Origin: Hypoxylon rubiginosum | Lineage: Eukaryota > Ascomycota > Sordariomycetes > Xylariales > Hypoxylaceae | Assembly (NCBI GenBank): GCA_902806565.1 | Contig: CADCXA010000049.1 | Location: 248,001 to 312,000 of the forward strand | Length of the DNA: 64,000 nt | Direction: 5' to 3' | Shown: positions 33,383 to 44,376 of the stretch, one piece after another | How the letters are laid out: every line of letters starts with the position of its first letter | Numbering within the stretch: the stretch's first letter is position 1 | Notes under the pieces: model-generated | Seen by the model: only the letters and a program-made list of their open reading frames with translations | Databases searched by the model: none | What the model was told of the DNA's origin: nothing | Position numbers and translations under genes: made by a program

Positions 33383-34785
33383 GTTTGTGTGTCTTCACTC
33401 CGGGATGTGTAAATAGAAGAGTATGTAGTTTTGTGTTTGCGTGACTAGCGGTTTGATGTATCTGTGCTCGGTGAGCTTCAAATGAGAATGATCGAAGGGA
33501 ATTTGATTGAAGGGAATTCTTCAATTTTTTTTCTTTTCGAGACCTTCAGTTGACTTTTGGGTGTAAACTGCCTGAGCGCGTTTTTAGTGGGTACAGAGCC
33601 TAACCTACCCCTGCAGCAGATCGAAACAAATACAATCGATAAGATCGATAAGGATAACAATGTGTCGTTAGCGTCCCTAGCGTCACAATAAGCAAAAGTA
33701 TACAGTATTAGGTCAAATTAACCAATCATCTTCCTTGCTCTCTTACTTTTGGGCTTTGTATAATGGTCAGAACGGTTCGCATGTGCCAATGCAAGGTACC
33801 CGTCGCCCTTTTGCCTTTCTCAACCTGGACAGGTGTCAAGAACAAATTGCCCCATGAAAGCAAAGCTTCGCAGCGACACTTATAAATCTTTGTAAATATT
33901 TGCCAGAGTTCCTAGAGGAATGATGATATTACCAGAGACGGGTAGAAGGCCCTAGGATAGAAGAAAAGGTGAGGCAAATACTGCTTTCCAGAATCCTTTC
34001 ATCGTCACGGGCCTTGGCTCCGGCCTGCTCCGTGCGCCTCCGTACCCCTCCGTGCCCGTCTCCGAGCCAGTCACGGCATTACTACTCGGACAAAGGACCG
34101 TGAACCACCGATGACAAGAGTTGTGACAAGACTCCCAGTATAATCCATCAGCGTCACGTGTATTTCAACCTCATTATATATCCGTCATGAAACCTCATTT
34201 ATATCAAGCACAAGCTAGGCTTTGTTAGCCAGCCTGCTCTACAGTATAAGCCTCACTAACTCTCCTATTACGACCAGTATTTGGGATAACATACAGTCGT
34301 TGGCGCCCTACTAGCTCACCTTGCTGCGGATCCGTAGATGCGTTTATATTCACATTTTGTTTTCATCGTCCTCTGCCTACTCCGTTATATAAGCCTGTCC
34401 CATGAGTTTGCTAACGAGTTATGTTAGTAGTAGCCGGATCCAAAATAGGGGCTCGGGTTGTGTCTTTGCCATCGATCCCAACTCACGATCTGTGTGAGTG
34501 ACCCTGACCTTGCTCATTAAGGGGTCATCCTACTTTTCTAGGATACGGGACACTTGCTGTCCCCCTATACAATAAGTGTAGCTATAATTTGGTTAGCTGC
34601 CTACTTTACCACCCGTACCAAGTTGTGTTGTTAGAGGCACAGCCGCAGGCCTTTTTCGGGCTCTACGGGTGAAGCTCGCCCCTGACGATAGGCTCGGCGG
34701 CTTTCGAGAGATATTGAAGCCGCAGGCAACCCTCAAGCCGCCCCCGGGGGTCCGGGCCCTAGAGCACCAGCCGCAATAATCCAAT
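33383..34785. other. Divergent intergenic region, IMA1 / ALG14
   Basis: 1.4 kb between two diverging start codons. No convincing gene is seen on either strand. Some pyrimidine-rich and CCTCCGTGC-type repeats lie around 34020-34070. Confidence 0.5.
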
Positions 34786-36063
34786 ATGGCTTCCCAGCCG
34801 CACCGCAGCCGCGTGGGGCAGGGTGTCCATAGCGATGGCAATAAAAGTAAAGCTTTTTCCTCTGGCACTCAACTTTCTGGAAACAACAACAACAATCCAA
34901 TTCCTCCTCGAATTGGAACAGTGGAAGAACCACCATCACCCACTGTTGACGACATCAACCTCGATCCCAATACATCTACGCCATTCATCTGCGAACCTCA
35001 GCAGAGCATCGCCGAGATGGAGCGCGATCGCGAGAGAGTCCTGACGACCGCCTTCAAGGAGCGCTTCATACCTACCATGTTCTTGCTCTCACGAGCAATG
35101 CACTATGCATGGTTCCGCGGCCCTAACGCTACTCGCTCTGGTATCTTCGCAATTATATTCTGTATCGCGCTCATCTTCACTTGGTACTCGGTTCTCATCG
35201 TTCCCGTGGTATTCATCGCTGTAAGCATGCCAGGTTTCATCTCAATCTATCACTTTGCTAACGCCTACGTAGTTCCGCCACTGTGTTCTGGTCCTCGGAC
35301 GCCGCCGTATCCAGCGCAGCCTTCTTGTCCACGACGACGAATACACACGCGGTGCCCTTGGTGTCTTCCTGTTCATCTGCGGTTCTGGCGGTCATACTAA
35401 TGAGATGCTGCGAATGCTCATGCGCAGCGTTCAGTTCGAAGACATCGGTCACCGACGATGGGCTGTGGGTGCTGACGACGTACTGAGCTTCAAAAAGGTC
35501 CTCGCCTTTGAGCACCGTGTCGGTAATGCCTTCCAGCGCTGTGGCATGAACAGTGGCACGTTCAACATACGACCCTTCAATCGCGCTCGCCATGTCCATC
35601 AGGGCTGGAGCTCGGCTTCGGTCACCGTTATTAAGAGTATGTGTGACGTCCTCGATATCCTTCTCGGCGCTCCCACTCGTCGTCAGAGATCGTCCCTCCA
35701 GTTTCCGAACGTGATCGTGTCCAACGGTCCCGGAACCGGCTTCCTGTTTCTCCTGACCGCCCACGTGCTGAAGCTTCTCTGCCTCGTTCCGGAACCGTAC
35801 ATGAAGACGGTCTACGTCGAGAGCTGGGCGCGTGTCAAGACGCTGAGTCTTTCTGCGAAGCTGGTCAAGTTCTTCCAGGTGGCAGATGTGTTCGTCGCCC
35901 AGCACCGCCAGCTCGCCAGTCGCGATGGTCAGGACCTCACCTCCAACATGGTCGTGATGCCTCCCCAACCCCACATTGTGGTCCCTGAGGTATGTCATCA
36001 AGCTATTCTACTACCCATTTCGCTTTGTCATCGTCACTAACTCTTGCCCTCTCTCAGGCATAA
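34786..36063 (+). CDS. ALG14: UDP-GlcNAc transferase membrane subunit Alg14
   Basis: Exons 34786-35220, 35273-35989 and 36058-36063; 385 aa. After a polar N-terminal extension of about 110 residues there is a membrane anchor (GIFAIIFCIALIFTWYSVLI), then the Alg14 fold. That includes the glycine motif CGSGGHTNEM (about residues 181-190), VIVSNGPGTGFLFLL and the conserved VYVESWARVKTLSLSAKL. Alg14 recruits catalytic Alg13 to the ER membrane for addition of the second GlcNAc to the dolichol-linked oligosaccharide. The last exon would encode only Ala plus the stop (GTATGT donor, CACTAAC branch, CTCAG acceptor). Reading through instead adds 17 residues to a stop at 36040. The extension makes it longer than the usual 220-300 aa. 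Confidence 0.9.
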
Positions 36064-37344
36064 TCGAGATTCAGTACGGATTAGTGGCAGGTCGAATAGG
36101 GAACACGAATCCATGGGAGTGGTTCGAAAAATTCCGTTGCTTTTTGTTTTTCTGGCCGAGTTGATGATGACAAGTTGCGAATTCTCCACGGCCATTAAAA
36201 CAATCGCGTTGCATTTTCTCTTTTTCTTTACGAACCAAAGATCTTCATGTACCAATAGCATAGTTCTAACTAGCAATGAATGCTAGCACAGGCTTGCGTA
36301 CAGAATCGCGCTCACATTCCATATTTCGTGATACTTTATAACCTCTTGACTACTTGTAGACACATTTTCCCTAGCTCGAAGGTCATCGTAGAATATGCTG
36401 TGGCCTTTTCTATACTACCAACTTAACATCCTTGAAATCTTTGGCTACGTTGACTTCAATATTGGTCAACCTAACCCCATAGGCATGTCTCCTCACAAAG
36501 GAAAGAATCGCAAATGCTGATGTTCCTCGTTCCTTAGCCTGGAAGAGTACGATTCCTCGCCCAGGGACAAGCTATAGATACCATAGACAGCCCTACTACT
36601 AGGCAGACAAGTCCTTCAAAAATAACCTAGCATCGAGGTACCTTGAAAATATTGCCACAGGCACGCCCAAAGAAGAGATAACAGACCGCCGCAGGAATCG
36701 AACCCGCAATTTCACCAAGTCCCTGTACAGAAGGTGATGTGATACCGTTTCACTGAGCGGTCCTTGAACCTGCATAACCTTCTCAACTGGATGGTCGACT
36801 GTTCATAATGCACTTTAACGTCTAGCCGACGGAGACGTGTCTTTCTGGCTGTACATACCTCATACGCCTATTTAATCTAGTAAACATGCTGTTCGGATGA
36901 CCATCGTGGACGTTTACAAAGTAGCCACACACCCTTCGGGCTGAATATAGTGTTGACAGAGTAATAGATGGCTGTTACATACTATCTACATATGTAGACC
37001 CATGGTTATTGTACGTCCTATGTTTCTGTGTATTATCCGCATGCTCTACTACCCAAACCGTTACAAATTCTTCTTCCATGCCTAAATCTACTAGCAGAAG
37101 GGTGCTGGGTTGAATGGGATAACTTCATCAAAGTAAAGACCCTAGGACAAGAAACGAATGACAAGCCGTAGAACTGAATATTCGAGGTATAACTGCCAAT
37201 GTCGTACAGCATCTATATGAATTCTAATATATGTCTAAAGATGAAGCATATCGGTGCTATGATATATCTAGCGATGGTTTCCTAGCACCGACTCTATGAG
37301 TTCATGTTCTAACCTTCTCCCCTAAACCCCTCTATCAAGCTACG
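36064..37344. other. Intergenic region carrying one tRNA gene
   Basis: The tRNA-Gln lies at 36683-36762 (see its entry). The rest, including about 0.6 kb on either side, shows no coding or RNA signal that I can support. Confidence 0.5.
36683..36762 (-). tRNA. tRNA-Gln (CTG anticodon) with a 9-nt intron
   Basis: Read on the minus strand, the acceptor stem GACCGCT pairs with GGCGGTC (one T.G pair). The D-stem GTG/CAC encloses AAACGGTAT, the anticodon stem TCACC pairs with GGTGA, and the T-arm is GCGGG-TTCGATT-CCTGC. The anticodon loop region is 16 nt (TTCTGTACAGGGACTT), that is a 7-nt loop plus a 9-nt intron in the canonical position after base 37. The anticodon then reads CTG, decoding CAG (Gln). 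The CCA end is not encoded, as expected in a eukaryote. Position 8 is C instead of the usual T, and base 37 is a pyrimidine. These small oddities leave slight doubt about the isotype. Confidence 0.8.
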
Positions 37345-38352
37345 TCAAGGCAACCGAAAAGGCAACCTACGATGTAATCGCATATTAATCTCTACAAAAT
37401 CCTCCTCGTTATCCGCCGTTATAATCCCATGACGAATAAAAAAATCAATCAACACGACAGCCGAGTCCGCCTTGAACTCGCCGTTCAGAAGCGCATCCTG
37501 CACCTCTCCAACCGTCATGCAGTAGAACCGCTCGACCTCGTCGTCGTTCGGCTCCGGAACAACGTCGCTGGGCAGCTCGAGGTCGTGGACGTAGTTGACG
37601 AGCGGCACCACGAGCCCCTTCTCGCCGGGGAAGTCGGACCCCGTCACGCCGACGTACGTCACGGCGCCGGCGGACCGCACGCGCGCGCGGACCAGGGCCT
37701 CGGGCAGAGAGGCCTCCTCGTCGGCCTCGCGGATGACGGTCTCGAGGGGCGAGGCGCCCGCCTTGATGCCGCCGGCCACCGTGCCGTCGAGCAGGCCGGC
37801 GCCCGTGTACAGGTGCGCGGCGCGGCGCGGGATCCAGAGCTTCAGTGACCCGTCGTCGGCGGACCTGGTGTACGCCGTGATGTACGCGCCGCGGCAGGTG
37901 ATGCCGAACAGCGCCGCGGCGAAGCGCTCCACGTGGACCGGGATGTTTGCGCTCACGATGGCGAAGGGCTCGCTGTGCTTCCCGTCTATGATGTGGAACA
38001 GGTCCTGCTCGATGCAGGTGTCGACCAGCTCTTGGAAGGCGGCGTTTACCGCGCCGGGCGTGTCTTGGCCCCCGGAAGAGTCTAGCACTGTGACGCTCCG
38101 AGGCTGGTCATGGCTGATGTGGAAATGGGGAGTCCATGGCATCTTCTGGACTGTTTCTGGGAGCAGATACCCGTGCGGCTGGTCATCGTTGGGTAAGAAC
38201 AACTGGTAGTATGCCTCTGCGGGTGTTACATTGTAAGGAAAACTTGGGACTCGTTAGCTAATTTCTTTTAGTTTCATCTTGTGTCGGTATGGTTACCTGT
38301 CAGATGCTTCGAGTAGTGAGAGGTATGTCCTCTTGCTCGGACCACTAGCCAT
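37345..38352 (-). CDS. Nudix hydrolase of the DUF4743 / thiamine-pyrophosphokinase-related family
   Basis: Exons 38352-38297 and 38242-37345; 317 aa. Exon 1 gives MASGPSKRTYLSLLEASD and joins in frame to SFPYNVTPAEAYYQLFLP, as in fungal relatives of yeast YJR142W. The central Nudix region runs WIPRRAAHLYTGAGLLDGTV then GGIKAGASPLETVIREADEEASL. READEE (residues 190-195) supplies the metal-binding glutamates, while the upstream Glu and the final Gly of the classic Nudix box are replaced (Ala, Ser), a known looseness of this subfamily. Such enzymes act on oxidised or damaged thiamine diphosphates in related organisms; the substrate here is not shown. It is divergent from the MIT gene 432 bp away. 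Confidence 0.88.
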
Positions 38353-38784
38353 GTTCTTGCTGTACTCAGTGCTGACAAAAAGGTCAGAGGGTTCCGCCTA
38401 GAAAATCAGTTGGAAGAACATAAAATAATGTAAGAATTCTTTGAAGAATTACCTGATTTTATTTTATTCTATTTATTTCTAGCTCGAAATAGATTCCAAG
38501 GCCGATGATACAAAGTAGCTCAGAACCGGCGCAACCGGCTTCGCCGCATAAACGCATTTGACGTCCCCTATAAAAGCTCATTATGCGAATATGCAGGTAC
38601 CCGCACCCCCCTGTATCAGATCATCTCGTCTCCTCTCGTCTGTACTACGGGGACTACGGGGGTATAGACATTTGATACCCAATGGGTTTCAACTTTTATA
38701 TATATATCATAACTCACAATCATGATCATCAATTCTCTCTTATTGAGGAAAAACGTAAATAAATAAATCTTTAAGTTTATCGAA
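38353..38784. other. Bidirectional promoter, Nudix / MIT genes
   Basis: 432 bp between two diverging start codons. It contains a TA-rich stretch (TATATATATAT near 38697) on the MIT side and direct CTCTCGTC/CTCGTCTC repeats near 38625. No coding sequence is seen. Confidence 0.5.
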
Positions 38785-39081
38785 ATGCCCTCCTCAAAGG
38801 CAATGCTCGCCACGGCGCTGGCCAAAGCAAACACTGCAGTCCAACTCGATAATACCCAATCTCATGAGTTCGCCCTGAAATACTATGGAGAAACATGCGT
38901 CCTCCTGTCACAGCTGGTCAAAAGAGCGTCACGCGAGGAAGACAAGCAGAAGCTAAGAGTAATAGTAAGTTCTGAAAGTGATAGGTCATGTAACAGGTAC
39001 TGACTAACATAATCGGCACAGCGGCGGACATACCTACAACGAATAGAACAGCTGGGCGGCGTTACGTCAGACGATCCATAG
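38785..39081 (+). CDS. Single-domain MIT protein, 79 aa
   Basis: Exons 38785-38964 and 39022-39081, separated by a 57-nt intron with a TGACTAAC branch site. The whole protein is one three-helix MIT (microtubule-interacting and trafficking) domain: MLATALAKANTAVQLDNTQS, FALKYYGETCVLLSQLVKRA and KLRVIRRTYLQRIEQLGG. MIT domains, as in Vps4, bind the C-terminal tails of ESCRT-III subunits on endosomes. Nothing follows the domain: no AAA, peptidase or sorting-nexin module. A stand-alone MIT protein could be an adaptor or competitor for ESCRT-III tails, which is inference. It is convergent with the mS23 gene. Confidence 0.8.
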
Positions 39082-39302
39082 CGGTCTCAATTGGAGGAGT
39101 TGTAATTCAGAAAGATACCCCATTTCCAAGTCAATGAGCATTGTTTATGAAAAGCGAGCAAGCTGGGAGATGGATGAAGGGGTAATGTTAGTACCATCCT
39201 CGAAAACTCTGAGAGTTACGGGTCGACCCGGGAGGACTTGGTGTTGGCTTTGGTGGAATTTGTACAGTTGTGCTACATCGAATATATGAGTTGCTACCGG
39301 GC

Positions 39303-40115
39303 CTATCTCCGCACCGGAACGTCCTCTGTAACGGTTTCTTCCATCATCTCTTCCAAATCAATATTGTCAGCTTCCTCCTCGTCCCCGAAGGTGGTATACG
39401 CTTGACTCTGCTCCGTTCGGACTGCGGCAATTTGCTTGCCGGCCCACTTCTTCCATCTCTCATATTGCGCATCTTCAAGCTCGACGCCGACTTGCAAGAA
39501 GGTCTTGCCGAAGTATGCGCCCATCATCTGAGCCTCCTCCTTCGCTATCCTCCGCTCGACCTCCTCCTCTTGTCGTAAGGCGTAGAATTCTCGTCGGACT
39601 ATATCGTATGCTTGCTCTTTCGTCATGTCTGGGATGTTATACATCATCCACATTTGGCGCTGAACGACACTACGAGAGAGAGAAGTGGTTAATTCATGTC
39701 CCATCCGGCGTGACACTCGAAGGGTGTCATACGATTCGCCGCATAACGGCATGCCCGGCTGTATTAGGCCCTTAGACCAATCATATTTCTGTGCGTCTTT
39801 TCCATCCATCTCGATTATCATCCTCGGCCTCGCTAGCTCCCAGGGATGGTCTTTATAAAAAGTTCTCCTCAGCTCGTCTTCCTCGTATACTATTTGTTGG
39901 GGCTGGAATAATCTGCTCGGCCTCCGCGCCTTTGGGTTGGGCTTCTTATGTTGAGGTGGAAATGGCCTTGTGAGAATTTCGGCAGGTGGTATAGACTCGA
40001 CGACTTTGTACCATACCGGCTGCTGGACTTTGACAGCCGGGAAGATTCGGTGGTTCATTAATGTCGTTACTGTCTGGTACACCCTGCGCGGCAGGACCTG
40101 TCTTTGGCCGCCCAT
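39303..40115 (-). CDS. RSM25: Mitochondrial small ribosomal subunit protein mS23 (Rsm25)
   Basis: A single exon, 270 aa. The N-terminus LPRRVYQTVTTLMNHRIFPA, VQQPVWYKVVESIPPAEILTRP and later IIEMDGKDAQKYDWSKGL match fungal mS23/Rsm25. Later segments (SLSRSVVQRQMWMMYNI, RREFYALRQEEEVERRIAKE, ELEDAQYERWKKWAGKQIAA) are long helices, also family-like. It is part of the mitoribosomal small subunit. The N-terminus is basic without a typical long presequence. It shares a 534-bp divergent promoter with the PPR gene, another probably mitochondrial protein. Confidence 0.9.
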   Translation of the reverse strand: MGGQRQVLPRRVYQTVTTLMNHRIFPAVKVQQPVWYKVVESIPPAEILTRPFPPQHKKPNPKARRPSRLFQPQQIVYEEDELRRTFYKDHPWELARPRMIIEMDGKDAQKYDWSKGLIQPGMPLCGESYDTLRVSRRMGHELTTSLSRSVVQRQMWMMYNIPDMTKEQAYDIVRREFYALRQEEEVERRIAKEEAQMMGAYFGKTFLQVGVELEDAQYERWKKWAGKQIAAVRTEQSQAYTTFGDEEEADNIDLEEMMEETVTEDVPVRR

Positions 40116-40649
40116 CGTGAGATAGTAAGGGTCGGGTGGCCCCTCTCTGCACAGAAGACGAGGGAATTTGGGCGATGGGCGCTATGTTGAGAGGAATCGC
40201 AAATGGGCTAAGTTCAGTGTTCTGTAAGTCATCAAATCGAATTCGCCTAGAAAATCGATTGAAGCTGCGTGGTTTAGCGGGTCCGAGCTAGCTGGGATAA
40301 TTGATTCTTCCGAGCCGCAGAGCTCTACGGTACATGATTGGGAGTACTTTTGTCCAACTATAATGTACTTAAAGCCCTGATCTATGTGGAGGCGCACTGC
40401 GGCGGTACTTGCAAAACTCTATGCCAAAGTACTCCGCTTCATGCACAAGCCACCTACAGGGACCCCTTGTTAATCGCCTTTTCCTTCACGGCGATAAGCT
40501 CGACTCCAACCGCGGGCCTATCGTCACTAAAGAAAAAGTTCAATTTTCTAAAAAGAACTCGATATCCCCACGGTCCCCCATCACACCTAACCAATGCTGC
40601 CGAACCCATAAATAAGGTGTGATGACCGGACCAACATGCGGGACAGCTC
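40116..40649. other. Divergent promoter, mS23 / PPR genes
   Basis: No gene. It is a 534-bp shared upstream region of two genes whose products both appear mitochondrial, so shared regulation is conceivable. Confidence 0.45.
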
Positions 40650-42443
40650 ATGAGAATCTCTACTCGAATTGACGGGTCGATTTACGGCGCGATACTCTCC
40701 TGTCGGCCCTCGCCAACCTTGACATCAGCTCCCTCATTGCCTGGTCCGGGAGTACGTGATGGTTATAGAGAAGCCGCCAGGAGAAAACTGCTGGCTGCCG
40801 CCGGCTACGGCTGTGCCGCAAGGCCTAGGAAGAGGCATGCCTTTTCTCCCACCCTCATTTTCGCAAGGCACGTTAGCTCCACGGTAGCAACACGGGCATG
40901 TCGGCCTTCAGGTTCCAGCTTCGTCAACCCATCCTTTTTCTCTAGCCGCAATTGGAACCACACGGCTACGAGTATGATTGACATTGTTTTGCCGACGCAA
41001 GAAATCAGGCCGAAGCACGAACTTCTCGAGATCGTCGACCAGTACGATGACACCTCTGTAGAGGAGCATCTTGAATTTTTGAGAGATCCTTACCTACGGA
41101 GATACGCCCCTGCAGATGGCCCGAATCTTGTAGTCTCGAATAGCGAAGAGGATGACAACCTCCAATCCATCAATCATAGCCGAGGAATGGATCCCGTAGA
41201 GAACGAGATGGTTCGAAAGCTACGAGAGTCGGTGGTGCTCTCGCTCAGGCGCCCTGCAGCGATGGACCTGGACACCGTATATGATATATATCAGTCACTT
41301 CCAGAGCCTCGTGTTTCGCACCTGACGGCTCGGTTAAGACATCAGTTGCTCGCAGTCCTAGGAAATGTAGAGCGGAAGGATTCCAAATCTATGTTACGGT
41401 ACTTTTCTGTCGTCACAGACGTGAAAAATAGCGGGTTTCCTTTAACCCAATTTGAATGGAATACCGCCATGTCATTTGCTAGCCGATATGTCGGAAGGTC
41501 AACAGAGATCGAGGTAGAGGCGGCGCTTCATCTTTGGCGCGAGATGGAGCGGGTCGCCGGGGTCAAGGCTTCGGCCGTGACGTTTAATATTCTATTCGAC
41601 GTCGCATCGAAGGCGGGTAAAACGACCCTCGCCGAGATGATCTACCAGGAGATGATCGATCGGAAGTTACCATTCAATCGATACCACCACGTCAGTCTGA
41701 TTCACTACTTCGGTCTTAAGCAAGATACTGGTGGTATAAGGGCTGCCTATAAGGAGATGGTACAATCGGGCGAAGTTATCGACTCCACGGTGCTCAACTG
41801 CGTCATATCCGGATTTCTAAACTCTGGAGAGGAGGCGTCTGCCGAAAGAGTGTACGAGAAAATGAAAGAATCGATCCGAGGGAGTACGGTGCTACCGGAT
41901 CGCAACTATACCATGCAGAAGAACATAACCAAGGTGCTCATGATGTTTGCAAAAGTTGGAAAAAGGCACCCTGATTTGCAGCCAAACTTCCAAAAGACGG
42001 CGTTAATATCCCCGGACCTGCAGACGTACCGGCTCCTGATCAACCATTATGGTCCGAAGCTGGGCGATCTCGCAAGAGTAGCCCAATTCCTCGACGAGAT
42101 GAAATTCTACAGCGTCCCGCTTCACGGCGCAATCTTCCTCGCGCTCTTCAAAGCATTCGGCAAGCACGGGGCACCCGGGTCGGATTGGTCAGCACAGAGG
42201 CTAGGCAGCGTATGGAACGCGTTCCTCGACGCCCTCGACGCCGAGGCGGACGGACTATACATTAGCACCTGGATGGCAATGGCTATCCTGAGGGCATTCT
42301 CTAAATACTCGTCCCGAGATCAGATCCTCGACATATACGGGCAACTGAAGTCCAAATGGAACCTAGACTGGGCTAGCTCGCAGTTTATGGTGGACTTCCT
42401 GTCGAAACTTCTAGAGCAGCGCGGCTTTCATATACGATCTTGA
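40650..42443 (+). CDS. Pentatricopeptide repeat (PPR) protein, probably mitochondrial
   Basis: A single exon, 597 aa. The first 100 residues are rich in Arg, Ser and Ala with almost no acidic residues (RREAARRKLL-like segment, ARHVSSTVATRACRPSG), a plausible mitochondrial presequence. From about residue 200 helix-turn-helix repeats of PPR type appear: GFPLTQFEWNTAMSFASRYV, SAVTFNILFDVASKAGKTTL, AEMIYQEMIDRKLPFNRYHH, VIDSTVLNCVISGFLNSGEE, DLQTYRLLINHYGPKLGDLA and VPLHGAIFLALFKAFGKHG. PPR proteins bind organellar RNA and control its stability, processing or translation. The exact fungal orthologue is not clear to me. A later in-frame ATG exists at 40974, but the upstream basic region argues for the first. 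Confidence 0.85.
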   Translation: MRISTRIDGSIYGAILSCRPSPTLTSAPSLPGPGVRDGYREAARRKLLAAAGYGCAARPRKRHAFSPTLIFARHVSSTVATRACRPSGSSFVNPSFFSSRNWNHTATSMIDIVLPTQEIRPKHELLEIVDQYDDTSVEEHLEFLRDPYLRRYAPADGPNLVVSNSEEDDNLQSINHSRGMDPVENEMVRKLRESVVLSLRRPAAMDLDTVYDIYQSLPEPRVSHLTARLRHQLLAVLGNVERKDSKSMLRYFSVVTDVKNSGFPLTQFEWNTAMSFASRYVGRSTEIEVEAALHLWREMERVAGVKASAVTFNILFDVASKAGKTTLAEMIYQEMIDRKLPFNRYHHVSLIHYFGLKQDTGGIRAAYKEMVQSGEVIDSTVLNCVISGFLNSGEEASAERVYEKMKESIRGSTVLPDRNYTMQKNITKVLMMFAKVGKRHPDLQPNFQKTALISPDLQTYRLLINHYGPKLGDLARVAQFLDEMKFYSVPLHGAIFLALFKAFGKHGAPGSDWSAQRLGSVWNAFLDALDAEADGLYISTWMAMAILRAFSKYSSRDQILDIYGQLKSKWNLDWASSQFMVDFLSKLLEQRGFHIRS

Positions 42444-43443
42444 GGCGTCACGCTATGATATGGGAAACAGGAAATATGTTATATAGATGTATATTAATGG
42501 GCTGGTCGGCGGCAGCAGATAAATGATACCAACTCTGTACATATTAACCCCCAGAATATTAAATCTATAAATATGGATAAGAAAATCCTATTCAAAGAAC
42601 GGCAATTAATGACATGTTATAATCAACGTGGATACGAAGCCTCGGTGAACTAGATCTCACGGGGAAACATTTTCTTGTTCAAGTAGATACGAGGAATTTA
42701 CTTTCTTAAGAGTGTATATTACGTCAAGTTATTTTACTATTATTATTATTATTATTAAGGAGGAGACGTGGCTACCAAGGCCAGTCCTCCCGCCCCGTAG
42801 ATTACCACCACGATCGAGAAAGGGAAACGCAGCCATTAGACCGGAAAGTCCTTAGCAGGGGATGCTCTCCGCCTTTGTCCTAGGGACTCGTCTCAGAGAG
42901 CTAGGTAGGCCCTATTGTCTCATCGCGAAAACCTAGGTGGGTGTACGCTTAGATTCGGGGGCAAAGCAGCTAAGAGACTCATCGTGATAGGACAAAAAGG
43001 ATACGCATACCAACCTTCTAGTACCGAGTCGAATATGTCGGGTTCGAATCGACTCGGAGTGGCAGCAGATGAGGATGGCACTGCTGCAGTAGTTTAAGGT
43101 CTTGCTCAGGATCAAGAGTTCACTTTCCTAGCGGTGTTATATGTCTTAACAGTAAGCTTAAAGATGTCTAGATCGGATTAGTTTCGGGATATGCACTACA
43201 ATATCTCTAGGCTATATCGGTAGGTATCCACGTAGCCCAATCTTGAATTGACGCCACGCTACTTCGGCATAATAAGTAAGTCGACGGAGACAAATAAAAT
43301 TTTGTTATGGCGATGACCCAATGTCTATTGTAGTTCTGTATGTACAATTTGCATCGTGCTGCTTGGTCGGCTCCGCTCAGCCGAGGATGTTCTATCCCGA
43401 TTTGTTTCCTATTATCATACTGTATGTACCACTCGAAAAGCCT
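42444..43443. other. Intergenic 1 kb, convergent 3' ends
   Basis: Lies between the PPR and COX8 stops. It has an (ATT)n microsatellite at about 42736-42757. No gene is seen. Confidence 0.5.
42736..42757 (+). repeat. (ATT)n microsatellite
   Basis: About seven uninterrupted TAT/ATT triplets. Confidence 0.85.
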
Positions 43444-43787
43444 CTAAGCCTTGGGCTTCTTGGTTTGCCAGACTAAAACATTGCCTACGTTAGTATATAA
43501 TGGATATAGATATAGCGACATCGTAATGCTGCCTGAGAGCAATGGACGAAAGAAAACCGAGGAAATGACGCACCGGCAATGCCGACGGGCGCGAAGAAGC
43601 CAACGAACATGTAGGACCAGTACCGCACGGCGAAGAAACGGGTCTTGGTGTTGAAGGGCAAGTTCGAGTAGGGACCCTCGGCGTAATGGTACGGAGACGA
43701 GAGACGGGCGCGGGTTGCGTGGAAGGCCCGGCGGCTGATCATGGAGGTGATGCGCGGGCTGGTGCGGACGGCAGGTTGGGCGAGCAT
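43444..43787 (-). CDS. COX8: Cytochrome c oxidase subunit 8 (Cox8/COX7C)
   Basis: Exons 43787-43574 and 43472-43444; 80 aa. The precursor starts with a mitochondrial presequence rich in Arg and Ser (MLAQPAVRTSPRITSMISRR, then AFHATRARLS). The mature subunit follows: YHYAEGPYSNLPFNTKTR and a single membrane helix, FFAVRYWSYMFVGFFAPVGI. The 29-nt last exon (acceptor TTTTAG) adds AVWQTKKPKA, where the Lys-rich matrix end is expected. It is a structural subunit of respiratory complex IV. Without splicing the frame runs on for 29 unrelated residues. Confidence 0.93.
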
Positions 43788-44376
43788 CTAGTCGTACCAA
43801 TTAGTTTTCCGAGATTTCAATTGTAGGTTATTAATGTGGGAGTACCTTGACAATGGCAATTGTGTCGATATTTAGGAGTGGAGAGGTGAATGTTCTCTTT
43901 TATGCTTGTTTGAGCTTCGAGCCGGAGAAGTCTTAAAAGTTGGGAATCGGGAATGAATCGAACGATGATACCTGCGGGTCGCAGCTTGGGCTACGGGTAA
44001 TGGTCGGCGTGAAACAAAGAGCCTACCTAGGTGCTTAGGTAAGAGCTTTGCTGCTATTCGCCCTTCACCGCCTGCCTTTGCTTTGCTTCTTGTCCCACGC
44101 CTGAGACTTTTCTGCCGTGGCCCAGTTTTTTTTCCATCTCCCAAAAAAAAAGCTGCCGTGAACTTTTCACTGCACAAGCTCTTCTACCTGGTCTTTCAAC
44201 GGGTTCGATAAATTTGATGCAATTTATGCACGTCATTTATTCCGGTTGATACCAATCGACACACCTAAGGCTCTCCCCGAGTAGCCAGTAAAGGTGGTGG
44301 ATCTAGATTGAAAACCATCCCTCAATTATAGCAGGACTCTTACACTGTTAATAAGCCAGACTACCAGCTAGCAAAG
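43788..44376. other. Divergent promoter, COX8 / MTR4
   Basis: 589 bp between diverging start codons. The COX8 leader lies in the first part, with a short TTAGGTAAG-type motif near 44035. No gene is seen. Confidence 0.5.

Noticed and set aside
43025..43065. GGGTTCGAATC, resembling a tRNA T-loop
   Set aside because: No cloverleaf can be built from either strand around it.
42915..43097. 60-codon plus-strand frame starting MSHRENLGG
   Set aside because: Short, no motif, located between two convergent 3' ends; likely chance.
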